This document shows positions 7,632-15,632 of a stretch of DNA of 38,402 bases, one piece after another; the first letter of the stretch is position 1; each line of letters begins with the position of its first letter. This stretch comes from Nitrospira sp. (GTDB taxonomy: Bacteria; Nitrospirota; Thermodesulfovibrionia; UBA6902). The translations under genes and the position numbers were made by a program. The DNA lies in NCBI GenBank assembly GCA_016784355.1, contig JADHUV010000023.1:1-38402 (forward strand), read 5' to 3'. Under the pieces are notes generated by a model that saw only the letters and a program-made list of their open reading frames with translations, did no database searches and was not told the DNA's origin.

Positions 7632-8609
7632 ATGCCATCAATGAAAGAGTTCGGTTTAGACAAGGGAACGAGTATCGTGGTAAGTATGAAGTTCGGCTCT
7701 CATTTGTACGGTACCGCTACCTCAGGGTCTGACATGGATTATAAGGGGATATTCCTTCCGTCCCGGGAGCAGGTTCTGCTTGGCATGATTCCCAAAAGCA
7801 GGAGTTTTACGACCGGCTCTGATCTCAGTAGAAATACGCATGAGGACATCGATTATGAGTATTACTCACTTCATTATTTTATAAAGCTTGCATGTGAGGG
7901 ACAGATCGTTGCGCTGGACATGCTGCACGCTACGGATGATATGATCCTTGAGAAATCAGCATCATGGGATTTTATGGTTGAAAACCGAAAAAAGTTTTAT
8001 ACAAAAAACATGAGGTCCTTCGTTGATTATGCGCGGCGACAGGCAGCTAAATACGGCATAAAGGGATCACGCCTAAGTGCAGTTGGCAAGGTCATTGAGA
8101 TTCTTGAGGCACAAAGTCCGGAAAAGAAAATGAGGGAGATATGGGGTGAATTGCCAAGAAATGAACACTGCCATGATGACGCTGTTCAGCCAGGCGGGGT
8201 CAAGCAGTATCAGGTATGCGGCAAGACATTTCAGGAATCGGCTCGCATAGGATATGTCATACCCATATTGAAAAAGTTTTACGATGAATATGGAGTCCGG
8301 GCAAGGCAGGCCGCTGAAAACAGGAATATAGATTGGAAGGCTATTTCTCATGCTCTAAGGGCGGCATATCAGATCAAAGAGATATTGACAGACGATGGCA
8401 TAACATTTCCTCTTAAGGAAGCCCGGTTTCTGATTGATGTAAAGCTTGGAAGGCTTGATTACCTCAGAGAGGTCGTTCCTGTTTTAGAGACATTAATGGA
8501 TGAAGTCGAAGATCTGGCCCTGAAAAGTGATCTGCCGGAGACAGTGGACAGGATATTTTGGGAGCAGTTTATTTGTAAGACAATTGAAAGCAATATGGGA
8601 TGCGGGTGA
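7632..8609 (+). CDS. Nucleotidyltransferase of the DNA polymerase beta superfamily (RlaP-like)
   Basis: A 325-residue protein whose N-terminus carries the nucleotidyltransferase signature G22-S-H-L-Y-G-T-A-T-S-G-S33-D34-M-D36-Y-K-G: the GS pair and the two metal-binding Asp residues are present. A DIDYEYYSLHYFIKL segment (~74-88) may give the third carboxylate. The rest is alpha-helical. This layout fits the PF10127 family, whose namesake RlaP is linked to RNA repair in some genomes. No RNA ligase or RtcB gene is nearby, so the substrate is unknown. It is divergent from leuC and nearly abuts the convergent gene at 8618. The start has AGGGA 10-14 nt upstream; ATG 7641 is an alternative. Confidence 0.75.
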   Translation: MPSMKEFGLDKGTSIVVSMKFGSHLYGTATSGSDMDYKGIFLPSREQVLLGMIPKSRSFTTGSDLSRNTHEDIDYEYYSLHYFIKLACEGQIVALDMLHATDDMILEKSASWDFMVENRKKFYTKNMRSFVDYARRQAAKYGIKGSRLSAVGKVIEILEAQSPEKKMREIWGELPRNEHCHDDAVQPGGVKQYQVCGKTFQESARIGYVIPILKKFYDEYGVRARQAAENRNIDWKAISHALRAAYQIKEILTDDGITFPLKEARFLIDVKLGRLDYLREVVPVLETLMDEVEDLALKSDLPETVDRIFWEQFICKTIESNMGCG

Positions 8610-8617
8610 TTCTTAAA

Positions 8618-9172
8618 TCATAACCTCGACATTACATGCCCAACCCCTGCTGACCCTGCCAGATAACCGGCAACGAACATTACACCGGTTTTCCAAGAAG
8701 TGAACTCGTCTTGATTTGTTCTGATATAAATTATTCCAATTATGATTGCTACGGTCATGGCTGATAAACCAACTGGGATGCCTGCTCGGGAAGGATCAAT
8801 TGTAAAATGCAGAATAAGGGCCGGCAGGCCGCACATGATCGTAAGGATGCCGGCAAGTGTTCCCATTGCACCCAAAAAAGGGTTTATGGGTCTGATATAG
8901 TTTTTGAAAAAATTGATGATCCATGGGTGGGAGTGTTTGAAGCCGAACTCTACGGTTTTTGATATTGAGTTTACGAAATCCAGCATGCGGTCATATCTCA
9001 TATTTATCCAGAATATCAGGAAAAATAAAGTTGTACATATAACAGATAAAAAGATTGACCATGGCATAAACCTGTACATCATTAGTATGCACAGATGAAA
9101 TATGACCGTCATAACCGCTGCAAGTATAAGGCCCTTCAGCAGCAGGCCGAATCCTGTCTGAGCAGCAGGCAT
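8618..9172 (-). CDS. Polytopic membrane protein of unknown function
   Basis: A 184-residue protein with about five hydrophobic segments (approximately residues 9-32, 37-57, 96-122, 131-150 and 161-181). Between the second and third is a polar stretch (NMRYDRMLDFVNSISKTVEFGFKHSHPWIINFFKNYIRP). I do not recognise the family. It lies 9 bp downstream of the SH3-domain gene on the same strand, so the two are probably co-transcribed, and it may help place or anchor that exported protein; this is only context. Confidence 0.55.
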   Translation of the reverse strand: MPAAQTGFGLLLKGLILAAVMTVIFHLCILMMYRFMPWSIFLSVICTTLFFLIFWINMRYDRMLDFVNSISKTVEFGFKHSHPWIINFFKNYIRPINPFLGAMGTLAGILTIMCGLPALILHFTIDPSRAGIPVGLSAMTVAIIIGIIYIRTNQDEFTSWKTGVMFVAGYLAGSAGVGHVMSRL

Positions 9173-9181
9173 CAGTTTAGG

Positions 9182-10405
9182 CTACCTGTCCTGAACATCC
9201 GTAACTATGCATGAGACATTATTTAGTTTCGCGCCAAGTGCCGGTGAGAGAGATGACCAGTATAATTGTAAGGTAGTTTCTCCCTGGCCATTCAAGAGTT
9301 TTACTGTCTTTGAGGCGGTGTCTTTTGATTCAGTGGTTTCATGTTCAGTCTCTGTGAAATATGAGATCTCTGTCTCACACAAGACTGTTACAGCAATCTC
9401 CTCTAGGCAGTTTGATGTGACATCTGTATCTATGGTAATCGCACATCCTGCAAAGCCTCTGCGCAGCAGACTCTCATCACACTTAAATGTTACGTCTCCT
9501 ATAAGAAGATCCAGTTTTATAGTTTCGGCATTGCAGTTGTTTGCAGTTGCGGGTGTTGAAGCAGGTGTTAAGATCGGTTTTTCCGGTTCAGTGATAAAGG
9601 TGAGGTTTTTAAGCTCAGTAAACTTCGAATATATGTAGCCCTGCAGAATATCGTTCAGCTTGACTGTCATCCATTTATCATTATAGGGTGTTGCTGTGAC
9701 CTGTTCCCCTTTTTTGAAATGGCCGAGTATCGCAGAGTCCTTATCCGGGGCAGACCTGATAATCAGGCTGTCAACAGTGATTACTACTGTAAATATATCC
9801 TTTGATGAAGCAGTGGGGGTGTCTTTAGATATCTTTTCAGGTAAAGCCTCAGGTATTTCCACTGCTTTGTTAACGGGTTCTTCCATAATGATTTTCGCAA
9901 AGCTGCGGGCAATGAATCCCGGTCGATTCAGGCTGGTTATCACCATGAACCACTTATCATCAAATACTACTGCATTGAGGCGCATTCCTTCTGTATACTT
10001 TCCTGCTACGCCTGCGGATGAAGAGGGAAGACTTCTTACATTGAGACGTCTTGCGGTTATTTCAACCAGGATTTGCTGGCGCTCGTCAGCAGTAGGCAGG
10101 GCACCTGATGCTGCCTTTGCAAAGCGGGATACAATGAATCCCGGTCGATTGCCTTTCGTAGTTATCATTAGCCAAGTGTTGTCATAAACTGAGGCATCTA
10201 AATGGTCACCCATAAGTACCTTGTCAATGACTTCAGAACCTGAGTCAGGCAGGCTTCTTACATTAAGTCTCTTTGCTGTAATCTCAACAGTTGTGCTTTC
10301 GGCTGCAAGTGTAATTGATGGAATAAAAGCCCATAAAATAAACAGGATAGAAAGGGCAAGTACACGCTTTAGATCAGTATGCTTTATTTTTTGTATGATA
10401 AACAT
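9182..10405 (-). CDS. Exported protein with three bacterial SH3 domains
   Basis: A 407-residue protein with an N-terminal signal sequence (hydrophobic ~16-34, probable cleavage after LAA). Three bacterial SH3 repeats follow at about 37-97, 112-170 and 208-268. Each has the 'T...LNVRS.P....V+GK...G........D.W..V......GF(I/Y)...F' pattern; the third is more divergent (LIIRSAPDKDSAILGHFKKG). Residues ~290-407 form a Cys-containing C-terminal domain of unknown type. Such SH3 domains usually bind peptidoglycan or extracellular partners. Repeats one and two are closely similar and probably arose by duplication. The 9-bp gap to the membrane-protein gene suggests an operon. Confidence 0.75.
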   Translation of the reverse strand: MFIIQKIKHTDLKRVLALSILFILWAFIPSITLAAESTTVEITAKRLNVRSLPDSGSEVIDKVLMGDHLDASVYDNTWLMITTKGNRPGFIVSRFAKAASGALPTADERQQILVEITARRLNVRSLPSSSAGVAGKYTEGMRLNAVVFDDKWFMVITSLNRPGFIARSFAKIIMEEPVNKAVEIPEALPEKISKDTPTASSKDIFTVVITVDSLIIRSAPDKDSAILGHFKKGEQVTATPYNDKWMTVKLNDILQGYIYSKFTELKNLTFITEPEKPILTPASTPATANNCNAETIKLDLLIGDVTFKCDESLLRRGFAGCAITIDTDVTSNCLEEIAVTVLCETEISYFTETEHETTESKDTASKTVKLLNGQGETTLQLYWSSLSPALGAKLNNVSCIVTDVQDR

Positions 10406-10466
10406 AATTTAATTGCTGAAATTATAACATGAAGACATGATTTTATATATTGGACCATAAATGAAG

Positions 10467-10496
10467 TTGAAGCATAGTGATTATATTCTATATAAT
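10467..10496 (+). promoter_or_regulatory. Possible promoter of the small Cys-rich gene
   Basis: TTGAAG (10467-10472) and a consensus TATAAT (10491-10496) are spaced by 18 bp. The predicted start (~10503) falls just before ATG 10506, which would give an almost leaderless mRNA and argues against the upstream ATG at 10461. Confidence 0.4.
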
Positions 10497-10505
10497 ACGG
10501 GTATT

Positions 10506-10844
10506 ATGAAAATGCTCATAGTATATTTATTAATAATGTTTTGTTTTACGCCGGCCGTTGTTGATGCCAAAGACCCTGCAAGTAAGTCGGAATGTGTAAG
10601 TATGCTGATATCAGAATTGATGGCTCAGTGTGAAAAGATGTTTGGCAGGGATAATCCTGACATGCTGCGGTCATGCACTGAAAATATTGATTCTACAGCA
10701 GATACTCAGTGTGCCAGATTTTTCAGTGGAGATAACTTTTGTTCAGCCTGCACATCCGAGTGTATATCTCAGTATCCCGCCGGGGATTCTTCACGGGGCG
10801 AGTGTGTGAGTATGTGTATGAGCAAGTCGGGATGCAAGAATTAG
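10506..10844 (+). CDS. Small secreted cysteine-rich protein
   Basis: A 112-residue protein from ATG 10506 (an in-frame ATG at 10461 would add 15 residues). The N-terminus MKMLIVYLLIMFCFTPAVVDA is a typical signal peptide. The mature part has ten Cys, including the tight group CSACTSEC and a closing CVSMCMSKSGC, an even number compatible with five disulfides or with metal or cofactor binding. No heme CxxCH motif is present. I recognise no family. It is transcribed divergently from the SH3-domain gene and convergently with the RelE-like gene. Confidence 0.6.
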   Translation: MKMLIVYLLIMFCFTPAVVDAKDPASKSECVSMLISELMAQCEKMFGRDNPDMLRSCTENIDSTADTQCARFFSGDNFCSACTSECISQYPAGDSSRGECVSMCMSKSGCKN

Positions 10845-10863
10845 ATAAAGCCGGCTGATTCAG

Positions 10864-11205
10864 TTAGAGCCGTTTGCTGTTTTTCTTATGATATAGATCG
10901 AAAAATATCACACTCTGATCAGGAATAATATCACAGTTGTCGCATTTTTCTGCCATACGCTTGTTTTCTTTTTTGCATTGCTCACACCAGTAGTAAATCA
11001 CGCGGTATCCGCTTTTGCCAACATATTTTTTGAAGCGTCCGTTAAATACGCCATGCATCTTACCGTCCGCATCATCAGGGTTTGCCAATAGACGGTTTAT
11101 AACCTTCATGATACGTTCATATCCCGTGTGATCATTTGTCCTGACATCTTCCAGTTTATGCACAAAGGAAGAAGTCGGTGAGTATGTATATTGTGAGTCG
11201 TTCAT
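10864..11205 (-). CDS. RelE/ParE-fold protein with an inserted zinc ribbon; no adjacent antitoxin
   Basis: A 113-residue protein with the RelE-superfamily layout: an N-terminal strand and helix (YTYSPTSSFVHKLEDV), a helix plus 'LLANPDDADGKMHGVF' linker, and strands FKKYVGKSGYRVIYYW and SVIFFDLYHKKNSKRL. The 'G.YRViY' strand is the family hallmark. Between the last strands is CEQCKKENKRMAEKCDNC, a C-x2-C-x10-C-x2-C motif that should bind zinc. Classical RelE toxins cut mRNA on the ribosome and come with an antitoxin gene; none is seen on either side (74 bp upstream to the next gene, 20 bp to the convergent one). It may be a solitary toxin, a domesticated regulator, or a non-toxic relative. Confidence 0.6.
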   Translation of the reverse strand: MNDSQYTYSPTSSFVHKLEDVRTNDHTGYERIMKVINRLLANPDDADGKMHGVFNGRFKKYVGKSGYRVIYYWCEQCKKENKRMAEKCDNCDIIPDQSVIFFDLYHKKNSKRL

Positions 11206-11279
11206 ATTGATCTTTGTTTTTTATACTGTCTGATGGCTATTTTTTGCTGGATAGCCCTATTTTAACAATAATAATATAG

Positions 11280-12116
11280 CTATACCTGCCTTAGATTTAG
11301 CACCGCGATTTCAGGATAGCAGTTAAATCTTATCGGGAGCATGACAGAACCAATGCCTTTGGAGATAAATACAGCAGCCTTTCTTGCCTGGACAAGGCCG
11401 CTTGTAAAGTGCTTGTTTTGAACAGGAAGGACAATAGGTGACACGAAGGGGATTTTGACCTGCCCTCCGTGAGTGTGACCTGAGATCACCAGATCAACTC
11501 TCGTGGAAAATCTGCTGTCTGCTGTATCGGGGTTATGCGCCAGCAGTATCCTGCATTCGTCCTCGGGTGTAGACCGGAAAGTCCTGTCAATCTCTGGAGA
11601 GTCAGTCCAGAAGTCACCCGCCCCGCCAATCCATAGTCTTTTCCCCCTGTGCAGTATGGCAACTGATTTATGCCTGATGCTTTGCCCGCTCTTTATAAGA
11701 AGTTCCAGGGATTCAGATTGCTGAACCCAGTGGTCATGATTTCCAAGGACTGAAAAGACACCCGCAGGGGCCTGCAGCCTGTTAAGGTGGGACCAGACAG
11801 TTTTTATAACATTGCTGTTATCTCCCTCGGTGACATAGTCTCCAGTGCATACGATTGCATCGGCTTTAAGTGAGTTGGCCCTGTTAATTACCTCCGAAAG
11901 AAATTTTTGAGTCATGAAGCTGCCGTAATGTATATCCGTAAGCTGAGCTATCCTGAAGCCGTTGAATTCAGCAGGCAGGTTTCTTACGGGGATGTTGTAC
12001 TCATTGACCTGCAGGAGTTTTCTTTCTATCAGAAAGGGATAGCTTGCCGCAAGACAGCCAAGGCTGCCGTATAAGCCTAGTTTGAGAAATTTTCTGCGTG
12101 AGATAGATGTAGTCAC
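11280..12116 (-). CDS. Tat-exported metallophosphoesterase (YaeI-like)
   Basis: A 278-residue calcineurin-type phosphoesterase. The N-terminus SRRKFLKLGLYGSLG is a twin-arginine signal followed by a hydrophobic stretch, so it is probably exported folded or membrane-anchored on the periplasmic side. All metal-binding motifs are visible: D61-I-H63, G92-D93, G125-N-H-D128 and G213-H214-T-H216-G-G. The family includes E. coli YaeI, a phosphodiesterase, and related enzymes that act on lipid or nucleotide phosphodiesters; the substrate here is unknown. It follows the TauE/SafE permease gene by 124 bp on the same strand. Confidence 0.85.
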   Translation of the reverse strand: MTTSISRRKFLKLGLYGSLGCLAASYPFLIERKLLQVNEYNIPVRNLPAEFNGFRIAQLTDIHYGSFMTQKFLSEVINRANSLKADAIVCTGDYVTEGDNSNVIKTVWSHLNRLQAPAGVFSVLGNHDHWVQQSESLELLIKSGQSIRHKSVAILHRGKRLWIGGAGDFWTDSPEIDRTFRSTPEDECRILLAHNPDTADSRFSTRVDLVISGHTHGGQVKIPFVSPIVLPVQNKHFTSGLVQARKAAVFISKGIGSVMLPIRFNCYPEIAVLNLRQV

Positions 12117-12240
12117 TGGTTTTCCTGGTCTCTTAAATAGATAACTTATATTATAGTATTTTTTGGTTATAGTTTACTGAGAAAAAGAAGTATTGCTTTA
12201 TTTGAGAGGTTATTGCTGTGACTATCAGGCTTGGGTGAAA

Positions 12241-12999
12241 TTAAAAGGCGAGGACTTTTTTGAGCAAAAATATAATAGCCAGTATTACTATTAACCCTAA
12301 CATTTTTTCCATTGTCTTAGGTGCGAATCTAAAGGAACCCATATAGGAACCCAGAGCTCCTCCGATTAAGACCGCAATGATTAGCGGGATGTAGTTAGTG
12401 AGATCGATTGTATTATACTGGAAACGGGAGATAAGCCCGGCCAGTGAATTAAGCCAGATAAATATGGCTCCGCATGCCGCCGCCTCTTTTTTGCTGCCTA
12501 ATCCTAAAATAATTATTAATGGTACAAGGTAAATGCCGCCGCCAATACCGGCGATACCTGCAATCAGGCCGAGTATTGATCCGGCTATCAAGGAAATAAC
12601 GACTTTTCTTTGTTGAGTAAGCTTTAATTTAATAGTAGCGTCTTCCCATAGATATATTCTGAGCGCCACAAAGATCAGGGATATCAGCAGCACCCAGTGG
12701 AAAATATGTTTTGGTAATTTAAGCGCTCCTCCCAGATAAGCCATAGGGATGGAAGATATTAGAAAGGGCAGGATAAGCTTGAGTCTGGCATGCCTGTTAC
12801 GAATGAAATTATAACTTCCTATTGAAGTGACGCATAAATTAAGTGACAGGGTAATCATGGGAATTGTCAGTGCGCTGAAGCCAAAGACGATTAATAGCGC
12901 GGTATACGATGAGCCGCCTCCGAGTCCGACTGAGGAATACATAAAGGCGACAAGGCAGAATAAGGCTGCCAATAGGTAAGGGGATGTAGTTATTTCCAT
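12241..12999 (-). CDS. TauE/SafE-family membrane permease
   Basis: A 252-residue polytopic protein with about eight hydrophobic segments. The paired motifs GLGGGSSYTALLIVFGF near the N-terminus and GIAGIGGGIYLVPLIIILGL in the middle are the repeated glycine-rich half-site pattern of the TauE/SafE (UPF0721) family of anion exporters, which handle sulfite, sulfoacetate and related organosulfur compounds in characterised members. The second half contains KEAAACGAIFIWLNSLAGL and GGALGSYMGS, also typical. The size is normal. No sulfur-metabolism gene is adjacent, so the substrate cannot be predicted. Confidence 0.88.
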   Translation of the reverse strand: MEITTSPYLLAALFCLVAFMYSSVGLGGGSSYTALLIVFGFSALTIPMITLSLNLCVTSIGSYNFIRNRHARLKLILPFLISSIPMAYLGGALKLPKHIFHWVLLISLIFVALRIYLWEDATIKLKLTQQRKVVISLIAGSILGLIAGIAGIGGGIYLVPLIIILGLGSKKEAAACGAIFIWLNSLAGLISRFQYNTIDLTNYIPLIIAVLIGGALGSYMGSFRFAPKTMEKMLGLIVILAIIFLLKKVLAF

Positions 13000-13132
13000 A
13001 AGTAGTCAAGCCTTTACGGGCCGTTCCAGACACAGATAAAAACAGCTGTTCTTAATGCCCGTTATAAGGTATTTTATATAGGCGTTGTTGTTTAATGTTA
13101 TGACGTCAACTTTAACATTTCAGGAGGTATAT

Positions 13133-13438
13133 ATGTCGAATAAGCCTAGTGAGAAGGAAGACGATTATGTAGCCCGGCAGGAGTATGTGAGACTTAAAAA
13201 ACTCGAGGAGGCAAAACATCTGGCACTTGAAGCCGAGGAAATAAAGAGGCTTAAGGCCCTGCACCAGATGAGGTGCCCCAGATGCGGGATGGAACTGATC
13301 GCCGTTAATTACAGGGGGATTGAGGTAGATAAGTGCTCGGAGTGCGAGGGTGTATGGCTGGATGCCGGTGAGCTGGAGGAAGTATCGAAAATGGAAAAAT
13401 CAGCGCTGGACAAGTTGTTTGGTGTATTTAGAAAATAG
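13133..13438 (+). CDS. Small zinc-ribbon (zf-TFIIB-like) protein
   Basis: A 101-residue protein. ATG 13133 is chosen because AGGAGGT (about 13122-13128) precedes it at good distance; the frame is open further upstream without a ribosome binding site. Residues ~1-45 are a charged helix (KKLEEAKHLALEAEEIKRL). Residues ~47-82 form the zinc ribbon CPRCGMELIAVNYRGIEVD followed by KCSECEGVWLDAGELE, the standard zf-TFIIB pattern ending in 'GVWLD.GEL'. A 64-codon frame encoding the end of a TerC-like protein follows in the same reading frame, only a TAG and four codons away. Confidence 0.8.
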   Translation: MSNKPSEKEDDYVARQEYVRLKKLEEAKHLALEAEEIKRLKALHQMRCPRCGMELIAVNYRGIEVDKCSECEGVWLDAGELEEVSKMEKSALDKLFGVFRK

Positions 13439-13450
13439 ATTCTTACACTG

Positions 13451-13645
13451 ATGGAACATCCCGGCCTGAAGATTCTGGCACTCTCGTTTCTCATAACAAT
13501 CGGGATAACGATATTTATGGAAGGCATGCACACGCACGTCCCAAAGACCTATATATACCTTCCTATGGGCTTTGCTCTTTTAGTGGAAATACTCCAGATG
13601 CGGTATGAGAAAAATCGTGAGCAATTTGATACGGAAGATATCTGA
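13451..13645 (+). CDS. TerC-family C-terminal fragment (64 residues)
   Basis: The translation MEHPGLKILALSFLITIGIT continues into IFMEGMHTHVPKTYIYLPMGFALLVEILQM. This matches the end of TerC-type integral membrane proteins, which typically read '(R/E)HP..K.LALSFL..IG..L..EG...H(I/V)PK.YIY...GFS..VE.LN'. The usual ~150-200 upstream residues with the preceding membrane helices are absent. It could be a degraded remnant or a short stand-alone helix-pair protein. It starts 12 bp after the stop of the zinc-ribbon gene and is in frame with it. No ribosome binding site is evident, so translation may depend on coupling to the upstream gene. Confidence 0.5.
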   Translation: MEHPGLKILALSFLITIGITIFMEGMHTHVPKTYIYLPMGFALLVEILQMRYEKNREQFDTEDI

Positions 13646-13660
13646 GTTAAACCGGGTTTG

Positions 13661-14230
13661 CTATTTTATTTTACGTTGAACTTCCAGTTCACATTCCCGA
13701 AACAGATTCTCAAGTTCAGCTTTCGATGTTTCAGGAACTATAAGATTACCTGCATCATCGTGCTCAAGCCTTGAGATACCTGGAAATTGTCGCTCAAGTA
13801 TTTTAATTTCAAGAACCTGGCTTTTGATGGTTTTTAGAAGGCGTCTGTTCTCATCTTCCAGGTTATATTTATCTATCCCCGACTTGATAGACATTTTCAG
13901 TTCAATATCATCCCATGGTTTCAGAAAAAACCGGTAAATTTCGCCGTTATTAACCGCGCTTATTGCGGCACTTATACTCGCATGCCCTGTAAGCATTATC
14001 CTGACAGTATCAGGGAAGTCCTTTTTCACCAGAGACAGAAATTCGGTTCCGGACATCTGCGGCATGCGTTCATCCGATATTACAAGCTTGAACGGCCTTT
14101 CTTGTAGCAGACTCATGCCGTCTTTTCCGCTTTCGGCGGTACAGATTTCATAAGGTTCTTTTTTGAGTGATCGTTTAAGTGAAGATAATACCCTTATATC
14201 ATCATCAACTATTAATATTGCATTATTCAA
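13661..14230 (-). CDS. Response regulator with a short helical C-terminus
   Basis: A 189-residue protein. Residues 1-120 are a complete receiver: acidic residues in IVDDD (8-11), phospho-acceptor Asp53 (ISDERMP), Thr in MLTGHAS and Lys in FFLKPW. The segment 'NNGEIYRFFLKPWD' is typical of the RpfG/HD-GYP-associated receiver subfamily. The last ~65 residues are helical with no DNA-binding or enzymatic domain, so it may relay phosphate or bind partners. It is the last gene of the signalling run, 15 bp after the HD-GYP gene, and shares its receiver type with the two upstream genes. Confidence 0.85.
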   Translation of the reverse strand: MNNAILIVDDDIRVLSSLKRSLKKEPYEICTAESGKDGMSLLQERPFKLVISDERMPQMSGTEFLSLVKKDFPDTVRIMLTGHASISAAISAVNNGEIYRFFLKPWDDIELKMSIKSGIDKYNLEDENRRLLKTIKSQVLEIKILERQFPGISRLEHDDAGNLIVPETSKAELENLFRECELEVQRKIK

Positions 14231-14245
14231 ATTTATTACCCCTCG

Positions 14246-15616
14246 CTATAAATTCTGGTTTTTAGCAGGTAAATCATTATCCTGATTATTTAACTTTTTT
14301 ATCCACACAGACACACCTGTTTCTGCCGGGTCGATTTCATTATAGCGCTGCAGTATTTTTATGCTGGCATCATTTAGTTTAGTACCACTTGGCAGTAAAA
14401 TCTGCCCTGTGCCTGATTTCGCATGCTTTGAAAGAAGCATCCCGGGCTTCAGGTCATTGATTTTCAGGACTGCCTCTGTCATATCGGTCTCGGATCCTGC
14501 TTTGTTATATAGTTCCCTGACTGCTTCTTCAACAGTACTGGAAAGACTCGGATCAAATCTGCTGCCGTAATTTTGACTTAACTCTTGAAGTGCCTTCTCC
14601 AGTGCAGTTTTTTTAGGCAGTTCTTTCATTCTGTTTTCAATGAAATCAGCTACTGCTATTATCCTGGAACCCATTGGTATTTCTGTACCGGAAAGGCGGT
14701 CAGGAAAGCCTGACCCATCATAGTTTTCGTGATGGTGCCTGATAAGTATTCCTGCCTTTCTAAGATTCTCTATAGAGTCGATGGCTGTCTGTCCCCTTAT
14801 GGGATGATTAAGATATTCCGGATTTTGTTCTTGCAAAAGTACGGCAGCACCTTTACGCAGAGCCTCATCAGAAATGGCTATAATTCCAATGTCATGAAGT
14901 AATGCAGCGGCTATTAGTGTTTCAATTGCTTCGCCTGATAAGCCAATGGACTTTGCGATCTTGAATGAAATTGCAGCAACATTTTTTGAGTGATTAACGG
15001 TTTTTGCATTTCGCATTTCCAGAAGGCTGGAAAAGGCCCCGATTGAATTTTTAAAATTAGCCCGCAGGTTAGTATTGAGTGACTTAAGCTCATTATTTTG
15101 CTGCTTTATCTCAGCGGTTTGTTGATAAACAAGGGACTTAAGCTCTGTATTCAGCTTTTTCAGTTCGTGGTTCTGCTCTTTTACAATAAGATTCAGTCGC
15201 TTGTTGTCACCTATGAGGGCAAATCGCAGCACTGCATCATTAACTATATCAATAAATTCTTTGTCTACCCATGGTTTTGTAATGTAGCGATATGCCTCGC
15301 CCTTATTGATGCCCTTAATGGCGACATTAATATCTGCATATCCTGTCAGTATCATCCTGGTAGCATCAGGAGCAATTTTTTTTGCCTGCTCCAGAAACTC
15401 GACTCCGCTCATACCCGGCATTCGCTGATCAGATATTATTAGTGCAATCCCTTCCGTACTATTTAAGATATCGATTCCTGCAGCACCGGATTCTGCTGTC
15501 AATACGTTGAAATTTTCTTTCCTTAGCAATCTTTTCAGCGATGTAAGTATATTGGCTTCATCATCGACTAGTAAAATGGTAAGTTGCTCTTCTTCTATCT
15601 CAGGTTCTATCGTCAT
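14246..15616 (-). CDS. Receiver plus HD-GYP phosphodiesterase (RpfG-like)
   Basis: A 456-residue protein predicted to hydrolyse cyclic di-GMP under phosphorylation control. Residues 10-130: receiver with Asp63 (IISDQRMP), TGYAD and KPW. Residues ~135-190: coiled coil (many Glu/Lys/Asn/Gln). Residues ~190-380: HD-GYP domain with H241-D242 in AALLHDIG, a downstream HPIRG, and HHHENYDGSGFPDRLSG, in which the GYP triplet reads G-F-P; the metal-binding His and Asp residues are kept. Residues ~385-450 form an extra small domain (LKINDLKPGMLLSKHAKSGT...ILLPSGTKL), like the domain often found beside HD-GYP. Lies between two receiver proteins with gaps of 15-16 bp, so surely one operon. Confidence 0.92.
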   Translation of the reverse strand: MTIEPEIEEEQLTILLVDDEANILTSLKRLLRKENFNVLTAESGAAGIDILNSTEGIALIISDQRMPGMSGVEFLEQAKKIAPDATRMILTGYADINVAIKGINKGEAYRYITKPWVDKEFIDIVNDAVLRFALIGDNKRLNLIVKEQNHELKKLNTELKSLVYQQTAEIKQQNNELKSLNTNLRANFKNSIGAFSSLLEMRNAKTVNHSKNVAAISFKIAKSIGLSGEAIETLIAAALLHDIGIIAISDEALRKGAAVLLQEQNPEYLNHPIRGQTAIDSIENLRKAGILIRHHHENYDGSGFPDRLSGTEIPMGSRIIAVADFIENRMKELPKKTALEKALQELSQNYGSRFDPSLSSTVEEAVRELYNKAGSETDMTEAVLKINDLKPGMLLSKHAKSGTGQILLPSGTKLNDASIKILQRYNEIDPAETGVSVWIKKLNNQDNDLPAKNQNL

Positions 15617-15632
15617 ACGTGTATCCTAATAA

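Noticed and set aside
10461..10505. Upstream ATG for the Cys-rich protein
   Set aside because: It overlaps a likely promoter and puts 15 polar residues before a clean signal peptide.
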